A DNA stretch of 64,000 nucleotides from Chaenocephalus aceratus (GCA_023974075.1 CM043791.1:24665642-24729641), one strand, 5' to 3'; positions 45,852 to 63,798 are shown, numbered from the stretch's first letter. Notes: generated from the letters alone by a model not told the origin. Made by a program: numbers and translations.

Positions 45852-48800
45852 TATATTATATTGATATATCTGACTTTATTTAATAAAGGCGTTTTTGTTG
45901 TCTTGTTCAGTCCGGTCAGGATTGCTCGATGTTGCTTATTAATTTGTACCCTGTACCTTATTCTAAAAAAGATTGCCACATAACTTCATGTAAAACCCTC
46001 TAACGCATTTTATATTTTTCCGATGCGGAATATTTACAGCCCCTTCAATCGTTAATTATGCAATTATATAGAACATTTATGAAATCTCTGAAGCGCCGAT
46101 GGACTTTTCTGGTGGTACAGTAGCCTATCACAAGTCAGGGTCTGAAGTTTTGGAGTTTTGTTGGCTTTTCCATAAAATCCCACGCAGGAAGAAAAAAATA
46201 AGAGAATGAGGTTTTTCATCGCCCTATTACTCCTCTGAATATGTTAATAAAAGTGCTGGTTTGTACTAAAGTGTTCTTTATAGAATAATATGCAGAGAAA
46301 AACCCTGCACAGGTTTTCAAAAGCACTAACAAAATAGAAAACACGGAACAGCCGGGACCGGTTTGGAAATCTGGAGTATTTCTATTAATTTGTATGCTTC
46401 AAATAACAACAAAAAAATACTGAATTTGTGTCTTTCTTGCATTGATGTGTGGCAGATGTGTGTCCAGATCCATATGAATATTAATAATTAATTAGTATTA
46501 ATAATTCAGAGGAAAATCTACAGTCAAGCCGCAGTTTCACATCCCTTTCTTCCGGTGATCAACAACACAGAACAGTTTGGGTTGGCCTACCAACACTTAG
46601 ATATACAAATATAAATTAATCGGATTTATAAACCAATGCTTTGTTGCTTACGTTTTTCCCGAGTAAAGGAAATCTCACACATTATATATTTGATGTCATT
46701 CACAATTAAATAAACAAAAGACCAGATACGCATCTTCGCGCAGTGTTAATAAAGAGCCCGATCTGTGGACAGACAACTGCTTTAACATTATTATTTATAG
46801 ATTAAAGTAAAGCTGGTTCATGGGGAGTCAATTGAAAAAAAAGATGCCTGGTGATTTGTCAGTAACTGGAACTCGCTCTGGAGAGGTTGATAAGACTATT
46901 CACAGTTTATGTTTCGTTGTTGGCTCACAGGTTGAGTCGGAGTCTCGGCTATTTTTTCATTAGAATTGGATTTGGACCCCGTGTATGCAAACGGCTACTG
47001 TTTTCGATTTATGGCCGAGGTGAGAGAGGTGAGGGGAGTCCTCTGCTCACCCTGCTCTGTCTGAGCAGCGACTTTGAACTTGAACTTCGCCTTGCTCATC
47101 TTCATAATGTTTGCAATTCACTGGCACAAGTGAACCTGCACTAATTATAGTCCGTGGATAAACGCGCCTCGTTGGCCTATCAATCTCCGTTCATTTAGAC
47201 CAAAAGACATCCAGAGCAGAATGAGCTGTGACTCACCAGAGAGCAGGCGACACACAAACTTCACCATAATCCACTTTGGTTTTCCTCTCGGCCTTTCATT
47301 TAACTCGAGCCCTGGTTGCTTTGGGCTACTTTGTTTTTTGCGTAACAGTAGTGACCCGGGCGACTTTTAAACGAGATATTTGAAAAATACGGAAGAATGT
47401 AGGCCTATGTTTGCTTTCGCTTTTTAAGCCAAAAACTCAGTCCTCAGGACAAGAACTCGTGTTTATGTAATAGGTCCAAAAAGACCATGGGAGGGATCTT
47501 AGACTTGGAAGTAATTTACACTTTAGCAAATCTACTTTAAATCCAGAAATAATACCTCTAACATATGCTGAAACTGTGTACACAATTAATAATATTGTAT
47601 TTTTTCAATAAGTGTTCTAAAATGTGTTCATTATATTAGGATTCACTTAATGCTATTTTCACATCATTACATGTATTGTATTTCATATTAAGCTTGACTT
47701 CTTTGCAATACTTAAGTTCACATCAATACCTTTTCTGATGGAAATATCGCGTGAAAACGACATCAATGGGCCGATGTGAGGACAGCAGTTGGCAAATGTT
47801 TGAACATGCATGAATACAAATATTTTGTTTTACATCCTGCGGGTGACGTGGTCTTAGAGGTTTGAGCCAATCGTTGCGTAAGTACCACATGTGTTTGATT
47901 GCAGGTATAGGTGCACTGAGAAATATCACATTGCACACACAAAGTACTGGAGCTATGTCAAACTGTTTGTTATTGTTTGTAATAACCCTCCAATGTGGAC
48001 TAGACCTACATTATCAACTTAATAGCGCAGCCATCTCTAAACTTCTTCACTAAATAGTGTAGAACACATGCCGTTACTTCTGTTTCTGGACTCTGTCTAA
48101 AATAAAATGTTCATCTGACTGAATTCAGCTTCGCTTATAGCTTCACTGTCAGTTTACAACATATACATTAGAGCCCCCATCGCCCCAGAGTTGTATTTGT
48201 TTCACCATGGTATACTTTGTTGGCTAAGGCACGGTCCGCAAGTTCCAGTAGCAGCTCTTCTGATCCGTTTGATTGGAAATGTCTACTTACCAAATACATC
48301 AATAATCTTTTAAATCATAACATGGCTGCTTTGCTAAAAGCTCCAAACATTGATGTGGCCTATCGTGCTGTTCTTTGCACCAGAGTGTGTTCTCGAAGAT
48401 TCTCATATTAGCTATTTGTTGCATTTCCCCCCTGCAAAACGTGTTGACTTTAGCTTCTCCATTCACTGCAGGATGAGGAAGTTGTTGTCCTTAAGCTCAC
48501 TTTCTGTACATTTCTCGGAGGTCCTTGAGCAGAGTGGTCTTAACAGCGTCGGATATATAAATAAACCATTTTCCTAAACCAAATATATAAGCTTCATGAT
48601 TTACGTTTTAAACAGCAAAACATCTCGTATAGGTGTTGCACTATTAACAACTATTAAGGATAGTGTAAAGAAAGTAATATATCTTACTGATTCCTTAGAA
48701 TCTTTACGTAAATTTAATTTGGCCTGATTAAATGTAAAGAACATTAACGCATTTTTTTCTTTTTTTAAAGATAAAATATGGTGTAAATGTGCCTGCCATA

Positions 48801-51800
48801 CGTCTACAATGTGATTTCAGGAACGAGTCGAGAAATGTGCTATTTTAATTTTAGTCATTATAGAGAAAGAATTGTGTTAATGCTGCAATTGAAGTTCGTT
48901 CACATGCATACACTATCATTTTTCAGGCATGATTTAAACGTATAGTATTTGCCCTTTGTACTTAATACTATAATAAAACAAGTTTATAATTTAACTTTAT
49001 TGTCCAAAGAGTTTTTCAGTTGGAGATATAGCGACGTGTTAAGCTCACACGATGCAAAGCGCGTGTCCTCAGCATTTTGACACATTTTCTATTTGTGAAC
49101 ATTTGAAAGCTGCACTGTGTTACAGGCTGTAATTCACATTAAGTGGCGTTGAAATATGACCCAAACTCAAGCTGTGAGATTTAGGAAGATATCCTAGAAG
49201 AAGATTATTGTGATACAGATTGTATTTTCTAGGGGACTTTTTTTCCTCACTCATGAAACTGGGGTGACCTTCAAAATTCACATGGTCTAAATGACCCTGT
49301 GTTTATCAATTTATAACTGATAATCACATTTAAAATGCACATGTTATGCCATAAATAACTTTCAAACTAATTCTAGAAATACATCCTCATCACAAGAAGT
49401 TTTCCATTGAAGCCCAAAACCTTTTAAAATGCACATCAACGCATGTTTGTACCGTTTAGGCAAGCCTGCACATTGTCTGAAATATGCACTGAAAGTTTTG
49501 AAAGGGTTGTTTTTTCTGTGAGAGAAGAAGTGAGATGATTAATGATGGACGTGTGGGTCTTTTGTTTTGCTGTCTGGACGGATGGAGCGACCGCCTCTCT
49601 TAACTTGAACTTGGACTTCCGACGAGACGTGTCCAACTGTGGTTTTATTTTTGTCTGCTTCTCACCAGTTTACCAACCGAACTGCAGCAAGAATAATCCT
49701 CTGCGTTATGACTAATTGTAGAAGGATAACGTGACGTAGTGACCCCATTTAATTAAACAATAAGAAGCCACGTTCTTTATTGATAAGATATTAGATCGGG
49801 TATGCTGAGGCACACAATATTGTCAAGATATTAGTTGTTCAATTGTTGCTAGGGCCTCAAATGTTATTAAAGGTAAATATATTGTAATAAGGTATCAACC
49901 TCAAAACATTAGAATATGAACATTGTATGCACAGTCCTTTAGTGACCAACATATGCATATTATCTCATGCAGTCGCGCATGTCCAACTTCATGTTAGGAT
50001 ACAAAAATATATGTATTTGTTTAAAGTTGTCTATTGCTGTCTAAAAATTGTAATAAGACTCATCTTAAAGTCAATCATTTATTTACGTAAGCTTTAATTG
50101 CAAGGGTGAGAGAGTAACATGCTTGCCAGTGATCCGCACTTCTATTCTAGTAGCTTTTAATTTAATATTACTCGAAATTGTGATATTCCACTTTATAATC
50201 CACCAGACACGCACATAGATATTTTCCTCTCAAATTTGGTACAAATCTGGCAGTGCGCATCGAGTAACGACCAACTGACGGTGTAATAACAATATGATAA
50301 GTGCACTGAATATAAAAGCTGTAAAGCCTGTGTTGTATTTCGTAGATCCAGTCTGGCCTAGCTGCAGCGGTGCCAGCCTGCCCTCCGTCCTGTGGGCGCG
50401 ACTCCGCCTGCCTGCTTCATTTTGCGGTTTAGCCATAGCCATCCTCTAGTCTACCTGCTTTGGATGAGGTTAAACGAGTCAAATCCAAAGTTAATCCAAC
50501 ATTAATTAGCCTTAAACAGTATTGGAGCTAATCTATTTCATGCATGGCTTTCAACAGCTATAGACTAATATATATAATCAGTGGTAAATAAGAAAATATG
50601 TATTTACCTCGTAATGATTATCATACAGAAACAATCCAGAAATCTCCTGAATTTTAAAGGAGTCCTAATGTCCCTAATTTAAAGCATCTACTTTGATAAA
50701 TGTGCGGCACTGCATATCTTCGATGACATTAAGAAGAGTGACATAAGAAAGTGTTGGTGTAAAATGAGTGTGAGGGGGGCTACTCCCTCCATACGCTAAA
50801 ACTCGATACTTTTTGTGTCCCCTATTCACTGTATGTCGTTTCACGAATACTTAAGATAATGTCGGTGTGGTTTGCAAACACAGCTTTCAACCAGTGGCAC
50901 AATTGCAATAGATGTTTTTTGTTTAACTTGAGGGCTGCCTTGCTCTAGTTTCTGTTGTATAATAGTCCAAAATGGTGCATGCTTGTGTCAGTCCTGAGTT
51001 GGAAATGCGTTCCTGCAGATGCAGTGAGATTATGTGAGTAAAGTGACAACTAGAAAATACGTTAGGATTGTGGCTAGCCGAAATGGAAAACAGAACTGTC
51101 CATAGTACTCTATTTACGCATAACGATTGTGTTGAAATGTCCCTCTCTTGTTGAAGCCATTTCTTCCTGTTTGTTACGCATCAACACTGCACTGCTCTAT
51201 GTATATTTTAGACAACATTTTAGTATGTTATTGCCAACATCGTATACCCTGACGGCTGGCATAGAAGGCAAGTGGTCTTGCTTTATGCAATTATGAACAT
51301 TTCTGATCGTAAATTAAAGCCAGACGGAGGGAAAACACCAGATTCAGATGCTGTTTAGTTTTGGAGGAATGTTTTCATGACAGCGAACTGCTCTGCTCTT
51401 CCTCCGTCGTGCTGGACAACAGGCCAATTGTTTTTAAAACACACACGCACACAGACGCCACGTGAAGTATGAAGAAGCGAAAGTTCATATTTTGCTGTGG
51501 AAAGTGTTGCAGGACATGAACCAAAATGCAAAATACATGTTACGCCAGACCATGCGCACATGAGTCATGCGCAACTTTCAAATCAGCCTTGATTTATTAT
51601 GAGATTTATGTATGCACTACAGTCAGATGTTTGTCCATTTAATTAGTTCAGACACTTAATGGGTCCAAAGTTTATTCCATTGAATGTGACATGTTCATTC
51701 ACTTAAATCTTCCAATCCTCATTTTGAAAATACACTTGGCCTTTATACTGCTGTAAGAATATATTTGTTTGTTTTCTTTGGTTCACTTTGTCCACTGTCA

Positions 51801-54072
51801 ATGTTACCACTTGGTGTACTTTGATTATTATAAAAAAACAGTTCTCATAGCTAAGCCTGAAGCTGGCTGAAAACTCGTAAACATAAACGCAGCCTGATTT
51901 CAGCATGCATGGCGCAGAGTCTACCTGCAAGCTGTCAACACATTCTTGGATCGCTACTTCGCCTCTTCAAAGACTGTTTTATGCCCAGGGATTTGCATCA
52001 TTCTCAAGACCGGTGAGACAATGTTTGACAAGTGATAGTATTGCTTTTTACTGGCATTTTAGCGGCGTTTAACAAAACACGGAGTCCTTTTTATGGAGGG
52101 CTCTCACAGCAGAAAGTGTAGCCAAAAGGTTTCCCTTAAATTAAGGCAAAGAAATGACAATGTTGAATAGTTTCCATTGGAGTCTTTTTGTAGTAATGTG
52201 GAAAAGAGGAACTATTTTTGAATGATTTCAATAGGGTGGAGCATAGGCTTCTGCAGATGCTACTTGTATACACGTTGTGTGTATAGAAGAGCATATTTTG
52301 ATTACATAAAATCCATCGGCTCACTCATGTGCATATGCAGTCAGTTCCTGAGAGCGGAAGCCGCAGGTAGACAGTATTTGTATGGGGATAGGTGCTCTCC
52401 CCTCCCCCACAAACCTCCGCCTCAGACGGGCTCTCTCTCTCAGTCTGACAGGGCCTGTCTGGAAGGACATGATGTCTGGTTGTCAAGATATTTAAAGCAG
52501 CACATCATGACTGGTTGTGGAGATATTGGGTTTCAATTAACAATTCCTGAAATAAGTGAAACTGCAGCGAAAAAGTAATCATTTTTGGTAGATTTGTTTT
52601 ACGCTTTTAAGAGCGTAAAACAGTGAAATGTGAACACATTCGTTAAAAGCATATCCTTTTCCAGTAAAGTTTTACCAGAGCACTGTATGAATAGTTGTAA
52701 TAACCAGCAAACAAATTGACGTTTTGAACACTTCTAATGCACAAACTGACACTGCAGCAGTGTTTTTTAATTATGTGAAACCTGTCGGTGATGTATTTTT
52801 CCTTTAATTACGCAGGCTAACAGTGTGCAGTTCTTTTCCTTCCTGTCTTGGATTTTGGTTGATTTTAGTGGACTTGGATTTTCGAATGTGGTTAAATAAT
52901 ATTCAGCTGCACGCGAATATTATGTGTCCTTTCGCCCATGGCTACTTGTTTGAGTGTTAGGAATTGGTATACAGTGTATACATTTAAATGTAAACCCAAC
53001 AAATTATTTCTAATTAATAACATTTCGGTTTACGCATCATACTATTTTAATTCATCAAAGGCACCACCCAACATCCAACGCTGCATCAATAAATAGTTTA
53101 GATGGTTAGAAAATATAATCTTACATATCCATTGGCTGCCTTTAAAAGTACAATAGGCTGTTAGGTGGATTATTTTTAAATACCATCCTGATAGGCAGTA
53201 TATAGGTGGTAACATTAAAATACAAAACAGCCCTGGAATGTGAAAATTGGAAAAGAAAAACATCCTTTAAGAATGCACCTGTGTGACTTGAACATGTTAA
53301 TGAAGAAAATAATTAACGTTAGCAGTAGTTAGTTGGATGTATTATAATTAATTGTGAATTTCTTTTAGCAGGATGTGTATTCGATAATAGCGCCGCATGA
53401 ATATATTTGGATTTAGATTTGGCCGCTGCACTGCTCATTTTGCTGTTGGCCTAATGTGGAAATGCGCCAGACGCTTAAATATTTAATATTTGGCTAATTA
53501 TTAATTTTCTGGCTCAAACGCGAATAATTCTAGTCTATTAGTTATTGCAAAATAGAAAATGTTTCGTTGTGAATTATTTAGTTGTCCCTTTTATATTAGA
53601 TAGTACTTTCTTTGTATTTCTCTTTCGTAAAACATAATTTATGAGAAAGTATTTTTGTATCCATATTTTCAATCATTTGGAGATTCCTAAAGACGTTTGA
53701 CGTGTCATTGCAACATTACAATTGACTTAATCAAATCCTGGTATTTAATTTTATTTAACAACTTTATAACTAAGACTATGCCGCCTGTTTGACCAAAGCT
53801 TCATGGTCCGTATATCCCACGGGGGGAAACTATGACCACAGACACTTTGGCTTGATGTGGAAGTTAAGCTGAATGAAAAAATGCAACAAACTAAACATAA
53901 TATAGGCCTACTATCATTTTAAAAACTGGTAAACGATGATGGAACTTTGTGTTGAGGTCTGAGCTTTCATGGAAAATGTTCGTTTTGAAAGAGCCACGGT
54001 TTCCTGCAGCACAAAAGCTGTCAAATTCCTGATCCTTGGAAAAAATCAAACCACAAGGCATTATTTAGAGTT

Positions 54073-54099
54073 CGCTCTCTCTCTCTCTCTCTCTCTCTT
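54073..54099. repeat. (CT)n microsatellite
   Basis: Thirteen or so CT units. Confidence 0.9.
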
Positions 54100-55699
54100 C
54101 ACACACAGAAGATATTTTAGAGTAAGGGTCTCTAAATAACAGCTAGTTTGCATGCATACTCTAGTGTGAAGTTCATTCTTGTCTGTCTAGACTCTGATTA
54201 CGACCCTGTTTGTCTGCGGTTTTTTTTTACCTTGACCTTGGACTTCCGTGCAGCTGCCGTTTGGATGAGCCCTTCTTAGTTGTATTTCCTTGAGACAAAA
54301 GAACTATAGTCTCTGTCCGAGGGGGGACAGGGGTCTAGCTTCCTTGGTACACAAACGGTGGCCTGATTATTCCCAAGGAAACTCAGCAGTGCAATAACGT
54401 TGATAAACTAGGAACCCTTCGCACGGCAGCTTATAGCCTGCTTTATGAGTGACTCATATAGGCATAGCTAAAACTCAATTTGACGGACAACTGGGCCTGT
54501 GCAATCTAATAATTTCAATTAAAAATACAGTTTTAAATAATATCTTATAGTGTTTATTGTAAAAGGAGATGGATATACCATTGTGATACAACGCCCTGAA
54601 ATTAGATGAACTAAAAATACATTTTGGATTCAAAATAGAGCTATAACCAGATTTTAAAATCTAAAGGACGATGCGTGCATAAAAGAGGAGTTTATGGAAA
54701 ATAGGTCCGCATTTCAATTAAAGTGTTTTTGAGTGATATCTGTAAATATACTCCTGCTGAAAGCGACCATTGTTCTTATTCTCGCCTTAGAGCGTCCTCT
54801 TACTCAATGTTATGAATGAATAGCTTAGTGATACAGAAACATCACATGAAGTCGTTTTATCCTCATTTAAATTGGTCACGTTGTCGCTGAAAAATCTTTT
54901 GGGCCTAATCGAGAATACTACTGAAAATGTCTTCGCTCACATGTAGATGCAACCTGTATAAACTAGAAGAATATATGATTCATAGCTGATTACTGTAATT
55001 ATCCCTTCACAGAATATACTGTGTAGGCTACTGAACGGTAATAAAAATGACAGTATTTTACCTGAGCTTTCACCTCGTCCTGTGGCTGTTAATGCTAAGG
55101 TGCAACGACAACCATTCAACACAGTTATCTTTGTCAAAGTCTTAGTTCTGGTTGTACCACAGAAAACACACGCATACACCCTGTAGATACTAAGTAGATT
55201 TTATTTCTGACTGACTGAATGGTTACACTTGCAAGAGTTTTATTCCGCTATATTTAGGCTACACAATATCAACCTCTGAAAGGCAAGATTAGTAGAAAAC
55301 ATAAATATTAGTCCTTTTGGAAAAGTAATAGTCACATAATCTCATCTCAGGATGTTAATAGTTGACCCATGGAAGTGTATTACGGGTTTAAAGGAAATGC
55401 GTCCTTCAAAAAGGAGTTTGGATCAGATTGGAAGGATACATATGCGTTGAGAGCACTGTATTTATTAATGTTGAATACTTTGTTATATGATATACATCCA
55501 ATTGACTACATTGCATGCATTTCAGATTAAATCACGTTATATGTATAACATGAAATAGTGAAACTTAAGCTCAGCCGAACATATCCCTGTAACGAGTGAA
55601 ACACAAAATGCCTGCACAAATGCATATTTCAGTTGAGCGATTCAATTGAAATATATTATTTGTTCTCCTTTCCATGTAACAACTAACATGTCTCATATG

Positions 55700-56067
55700 T
55701 TATCATATTATCTGGCAGTCTTCGGAGTCGGCCAAAATTCACAGGTTGTTTTAGTTTGCCTCGATCTTAAAAGTGTCCATATACTCCCCTTTAAGGGTGT
55801 GGGTCTAGGTGATTTAAACCAATGATATGTCTCGATATTCTGTAGGAAAAAACGGTGACATGGGAGGCAGTGGGTCTTTAAAGGGCTGTTCTGCCCCAAC
55901 TCGCAAGCCCGATCTCGTAGGACTTGTTAGCGTATCACGTGCCAGATTCTTAATGAAGTGGACACACGGGGGTCTTGTGTGCGCATGCGCTTGGTGTAAA
56001 ATGTAGTTGGAAATGAGGTGTCCGTCTTGGAGTAGTCGACTTTTAAAAAGCATCGGCAGCCCCTGAT
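55700..56067 (+). promoter_or_regulatory. hoxc13a: Probable proximal promoter and 5' UTR of hoxc13a
   Basis: This lies immediately upstream of the start codon. Visible motifs are CCAAT at 55819-55823, TCTTTAAAGGGCTGTTCTGC at about 55875, an E-box CACGTG at 55936-55941, the palindrome GCGCATGCGC at 55981-55990 and TTTTAAAAAG at 56041. The last is too close to the ATG to be a TATA box for a normal leader. The transcription start cannot be placed from sequence alone. Confidence 0.4.
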
Positions 56068-59208
<3,141 letters not shown>

Positions 59209-60137
59209 TAAGATCATCGACCTTCTTGAAACTGCAACTCATACCTTCCAACATCATGCCATATATTTACCTCTTGCATATAAAATCGTGGCTGAAGAAC
59301 ATTTTTGGCAGTGCTTTTTTATTTAACTTCCGTCATCTCCATCGACCATGCTACCACGTCCCCTGTTTTCAAGTTAGAGTACATGCTCTAAAAACTGTGA
59401 AAATATTGAAAATCCATTTCACATTTGTTTTATATGAATGTACATATATAAATATATAATATTTAAAACGATATCTGTATTTCAAAGACAAGTATTGCGT
59501 GTTATTCTTCTTCTCTTTTTTCTTCAAGCCAAATCTCAAAAAAGGACTGATTTCTAAACTTGCGATGAGCATATGAGAACAGAGGAGACATTTTGCTGTC
59601 ATTTTAGAAAGATAATCGCCACATGGACATAATTTGTGGAGCAATGACGCGCTGACTTTGAGACTTCTTCAACAAAAATCTCACAAAGAGGACTTTCGAA
59701 AGAGAGAATGATTTTCTTTTAAAAATATTACTTAATTTCAAACGCTATGTTTCTCTGTGTGGGGGAATCATTTAATAAGCCTGTGATAAAACAAAGGCTC
59801 CTATGTTGTTAATCTGTATAGTGCAATGCCTTTTTATTTAATTCATATTATCTTGTATGGCGGAACTGTAACTGGAATATCCCAAGACCTGTATGTGTTT
59901 CCTTTATCAGTGAAGGATTCTGTCATGCAACTGGAATGATTGTAAACCATTAAAAAGTCAGTGAGTATTACACATAAATGCACAATCGTTTTATTACTTT
60001 TTCGTCTTTGTTTAATGTTAGTGTAGCATTAGCTGATCACACGCCGTGTACGAAGCCTGTCTATTTCTACTTTCGTGCAGTATGTGAACTGTATTGTGGT
60101 GTTGAATTACGTACTGGTAACGTGTTTCATAAATAAA
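59209..60137 (+). other. hoxc13a: Probable hoxc13a 3' UTR
   Basis: No coding sequence. Candidate polyadenylation signals are ATTAAA at 59949-59954 and AATAAA at 60132-60137. A very AU-rich segment (59440-59470) could affect mRNA stability. The real end needs transcript data. Confidence 0.55.
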
Positions 60138-60445
60138 TGATGATTATGAAAATGCTTAAATATTCAAGTCAATCAACCATCCTTGCAGCATTTCCTCTCG
60201 TTTCAAGTTACACTGGTGTCATTAAGCAGCAGAAGCTCGAAGTAATGTCGTCTTTGCTCTTCAGGTTCATAACATCAGCAGCGGATGGGTGGGTGCGGAT
60301 TTTATGCTGCAGAGTGCTTGATTAAGACTTATTGGGCATCCTGGAGTGTTGTTAATGGCGAAAGTAGACGATGTAGTAATTGCGCGTCGTTGGTGGACAG
60401 CATGGCGGCATTTCTCACATTGCAATATACAAAATGGATCATAAT

Positions 60446-60600
60446 ATTTAGGGCCCGAGCACGGAGCGCTAGGACCCAACGGCGTCCTAGCACGAAGTGC
60501 GAGGAACCTATTGTTATTGGTGGTATTATTACATTTATATTCCAGATATTATATATGAAGACTTGTAGGGTTGGATCTTTCAAAAATAATCAGTTAAGAG
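60446..60600 (+). repeat. Dispersed-repeat fragment in the Hox spacer
   Basis: TTTAGGGCCCGAGCACGGAG followed by CACGAAGTGCGAGGAACCTATTGTTATTG is a widespread teleost repeat signature (GGGCCCGAGCAC...GTGCGAGGACCCTATTGT). The right boundary is uncertain. The fragment is non-coding. Confidence 0.65.
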
Positions 60601-63600
60601 GAACACAGTCGGTGGCTGAGAGAAACTCGTGTTGTTTGTCCGAATCTATCCTCCCTGACATCCAAACGTATTTTATCCAAGTGAATGTCAGAGGTGTTTT
60701 ACCTGCTAGGATACTTTGCAGTTTTCAGAATCATCACAAACAAACCAAAATTAAAAGAGACGGGTTTGTCCGCTATCACGGAAACGTGTAACTTGTGACC
60801 GCACAATATTATTTTCATATATTCTGATATTCCATAGGTAGGCCTACAATTTATTTGTTCAAATTACGAGAATTGTTCCCGCACAATACACGAGTTCCAC
60901 GTGGACTTCTCCTTACACTTACCTGTCCGCTTTAAGGCCCACACATATTTAGCTGATTCTGCTTTTTGCATTTATAAACAATTAATGCTCAATTTAAAAT
61001 GGCAAAGCATTTTCATACATTTTGAATCACACAATGCCTGTGGTGGAGCATCACCCGCACGTATTTGGATGTAAGTTAGACCCTGTTATCACTGTTAAAA
61101 AGCAGGTGAGTTTAGCAATGAACTTGAAGATACATTTTATAATGTTATGAACCCCTTATTTGTAATAATCTAAACACCTAATAACGGAAATATATACGAT
61201 ACAGCACACATACAGTATACATATCGGTCCGAAGCAACACTGCAGATTGAGCTTCTAGTTTGGTTTAGAGATATAGTGTATTTAATATTTGAAGATTGTG
61301 TGTGTTTGTGTGTATGGTTGCGGGACGTGTTTTTGAATGCATGCGACCAGTGTTATTGAGTATTAAGACCTTATAGTCCTAAAGGCAAGTTGGGTTACTT
61401 ACGTTAAAAAATAAATATAGGCCTATGTGGGAAAATGTGCCTACATTTAAAAATGAGATTCAAATTCAAGATGGTTCATTTTAACCGACTATAGGACTAT
61501 CTATCTCAAGTCAATAATTTGTTTCCATTTCTAATAAACGCAGATTGGTCTTAAGGTTAGATGTAAATAAAAATAAATACGGCCCCTGTGCTTTTGTCAA
61601 AATGAATCACGTCTGAGGCCTAGCCATACTACAGGTCTAATGTTGTAGCTTTTTTCGAAAACATCATACAGTATCATTTGCAATATATATGTAAGTGTGC
61701 TGGTGTTTTTGTAGTTTAATTTGTTCTATAGGTCAGTATTTGGCAGGCCTATCACTTTGTCCAGCTCTTCGGATGTTCTGAGGTTGTTGATTAGAATCCA
61801 AGCCGTCGGACTTCAAGTTTCTGTTTGTCTGCTTTCTGGGTTTTCAATCATTGTGGAAAGTTCTGGGTCTCCTGATTTACCCTTGACCATGACTATGCAG
61901 TCACTTTGACCTTGACATCACAGCAGATTGTGAATAATAAATAGGGGGCTGGACACCAACGTTGGCGGTTTGTTTGTAGGCAAACAAGGTGTTATTTCCC
62001 TGTCTAGACAGCCAAGCTTAATGACATGCCATAAATACATAAAAAAGGGGAAGTGTAGCGATATCCTCTGACCTGCATTTCTGACCATCTCTCAGAGCAT
62101 TAACATTTGGGCTCTGTTCTTTTTCTGTGTTTTCTGCAGAAGTCTGCCAAAAAGTTATTGCTGTGGCCCATGCACTCTGGAACCGCCAATGGTTTCATGC
62201 ACACATCGTGAGGTGTGTGTTATTGACCACGAAGGACAGGTAGGACTTTTGACGTCTCACACCAACACCATCCCACAGCAAGCAGCCATACTGTCTGCAC
62301 AGCGAGAGGAAATTATAATACGACGTCGCCACAATATAACGATTAAAGGTATGGCCGTTTTCTTCCTACTGGCGGTAGGCCTACGTGGATAGTTTTGGCT
62401 GTTTAGGCTGTTTAGCTTACACAATTCGCTGTTCATTGAACTAACAAAACTAATTTAGAGTAATATTTTGTATTTCATGTTACAACTGATTACTTTTGTC
62501 AAAGTAAAGAGCGCGATGCGGTGATAGTTGAGAACATTTTTTTTTTTTTACTTTAATTACAATTGAACTCCTTACATTTAACGATATTAGAGCATACATT
62601 ATAATTGTGTTTATGGCGTCCAACATGACCTACGTCTGCCACATAACATTAATAATCTTAAACAATGAGATAAAACTGTAAGAATATGCAAATGATCTTT
62701 CATTTATAATTACAATGTCACATTTTATTTTAAATTGAATTGATATTACATTTAAATTTGAAATGTATTTAGAAATGTAACATTTCACAACGGGTTATCA
62801 GAAAAATATCCAAATACGCATCTTTAAAATAGTTCTATATTCAATGGTAAAAGGAAATATAGAATTATATTCCGTTATCCCAGCACTGCAATATCCAGTT
62901 TCCAGAAAGTAATGTTTTAATGGTTTATCCTGTCACCTAAAATAAGGAAATGGTCTACTTTCCCGGGATTAACAGTTACGATATAGAAAACACGGAATTC
63001 ATGCTAAACTGGACAGCATATTTTCAAATACAAACACAAGATTAACACAACTTTTTAGACTCTTTGGACGCATCTTCAGCTGCTGATTTTTACCTTGAAA
63101 TGTAAAATGTGTGAAGAGTTTTATTGCTTTTGGCTGTGTGTGTGGAGGCGTTATGGCCGCTGTGAGCAGACGCATGAGACGGGGGGCTGATAACCTCTGG
63201 TGGTGACCAGGGGAAACTATCAGGAAGTGCTGCAACAGTCTCTAAATTGGGGATGTTGTCGTTTCGTTGATTTGTTGTTTCATTGTTACGACTCATTAAG
63301 CTCAGTGGTGGATTTCTTTTCTCCCAGTGCCTTTGATAATATATATTTTTTAATCAAATATAGAGTTGACAATGCTAATAATTTCTGAAAGTGTTTTACA
63401 TCGGTTACAGTAAGGCCTGCTTGGTGTATGATACAGAAAATACATACATTACAACTGAAACCACACGAGTCCTAAAATGTTTTCAACTAGTTGTTTATTT
63501 ATATTTAATTGTACATTATAGCAATCAAGGCATTGTTTTTATATATAATGGGTGGTCTGTGGAAATATATCCGATATTGTGGGATCAAATGTCGGAGATA

Positions 63601-63795
63601 GGGAACACAGATTACAACGATTTCAAATTTGATTTATTTATGTTTTGATTTTTTTCCTTGATGTCTTTGCGTATAGCTGGCTTTAGGTCATACACGTATA
63701 ATTAACACATTTGAAAACACTGTAGTTTGAAAAGTGACAGTGAAAGGGTTATAAAACGTATCCAATCTGACGGACAACAGTTAGCACACACGCTC
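60601..63795. other. Spacer between hoxc13a and the expected hoxc12a
   Basis: No coding exon recognised: the typical Hox12 N-terminal or homeodomain sequences do not appear on either strand. At 61884-61917, CCTTGACCATGACTATGCAG followed by TCACTTTGACCTTGACA contains several TGACC half-sites, discussed as a finding. An AG-terminated stretch near 62139 was considered as an exon start and rejected. Confidence 0.55.
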
Positions 63796-63798
63796 ACG

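Larger units (their letters stand above)
44483..55699. other. Long 5' flank of hoxc13a, repeat-poor, no gene recognised
   Basis: About 11 kb in which I recognise no dispersed repeat. Only simple tracts occur: a C run at about 45066-45078, (ATT)n at about 45799-45846 and (CT)n at about 54073-54099. Open frames are short and featureless. Many TTAT/TAAT-rich blocks (for example 46480-46510, ATTAATAATTAATTAGTATTAATAATT) could bind homeodomain proteins. Repeat exclusion next to Hox clusters is known in vertebrates and fits dense regulatory content, but no element can be proved here. Confidence 0.6.

Noticed and set aside
48217..48411. Serine-rich 64-codon frame as a small protein
   Set aside because: The Ser run is short and encoded by low-complexity sequence. 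There is no supporting domain or context.
56041..56050. TTTTAAAAAG as the hoxc13a TATA box
   Set aside because: It is 18 bases from the start codon, leaving no room for a transcription start and leader.
62130..62392. Possible exon after TTTTCTGCAG
   Set aside because: The acceptor-like sequence is plausible, but the following frame has no recognised domain and does not resemble hoxc12.
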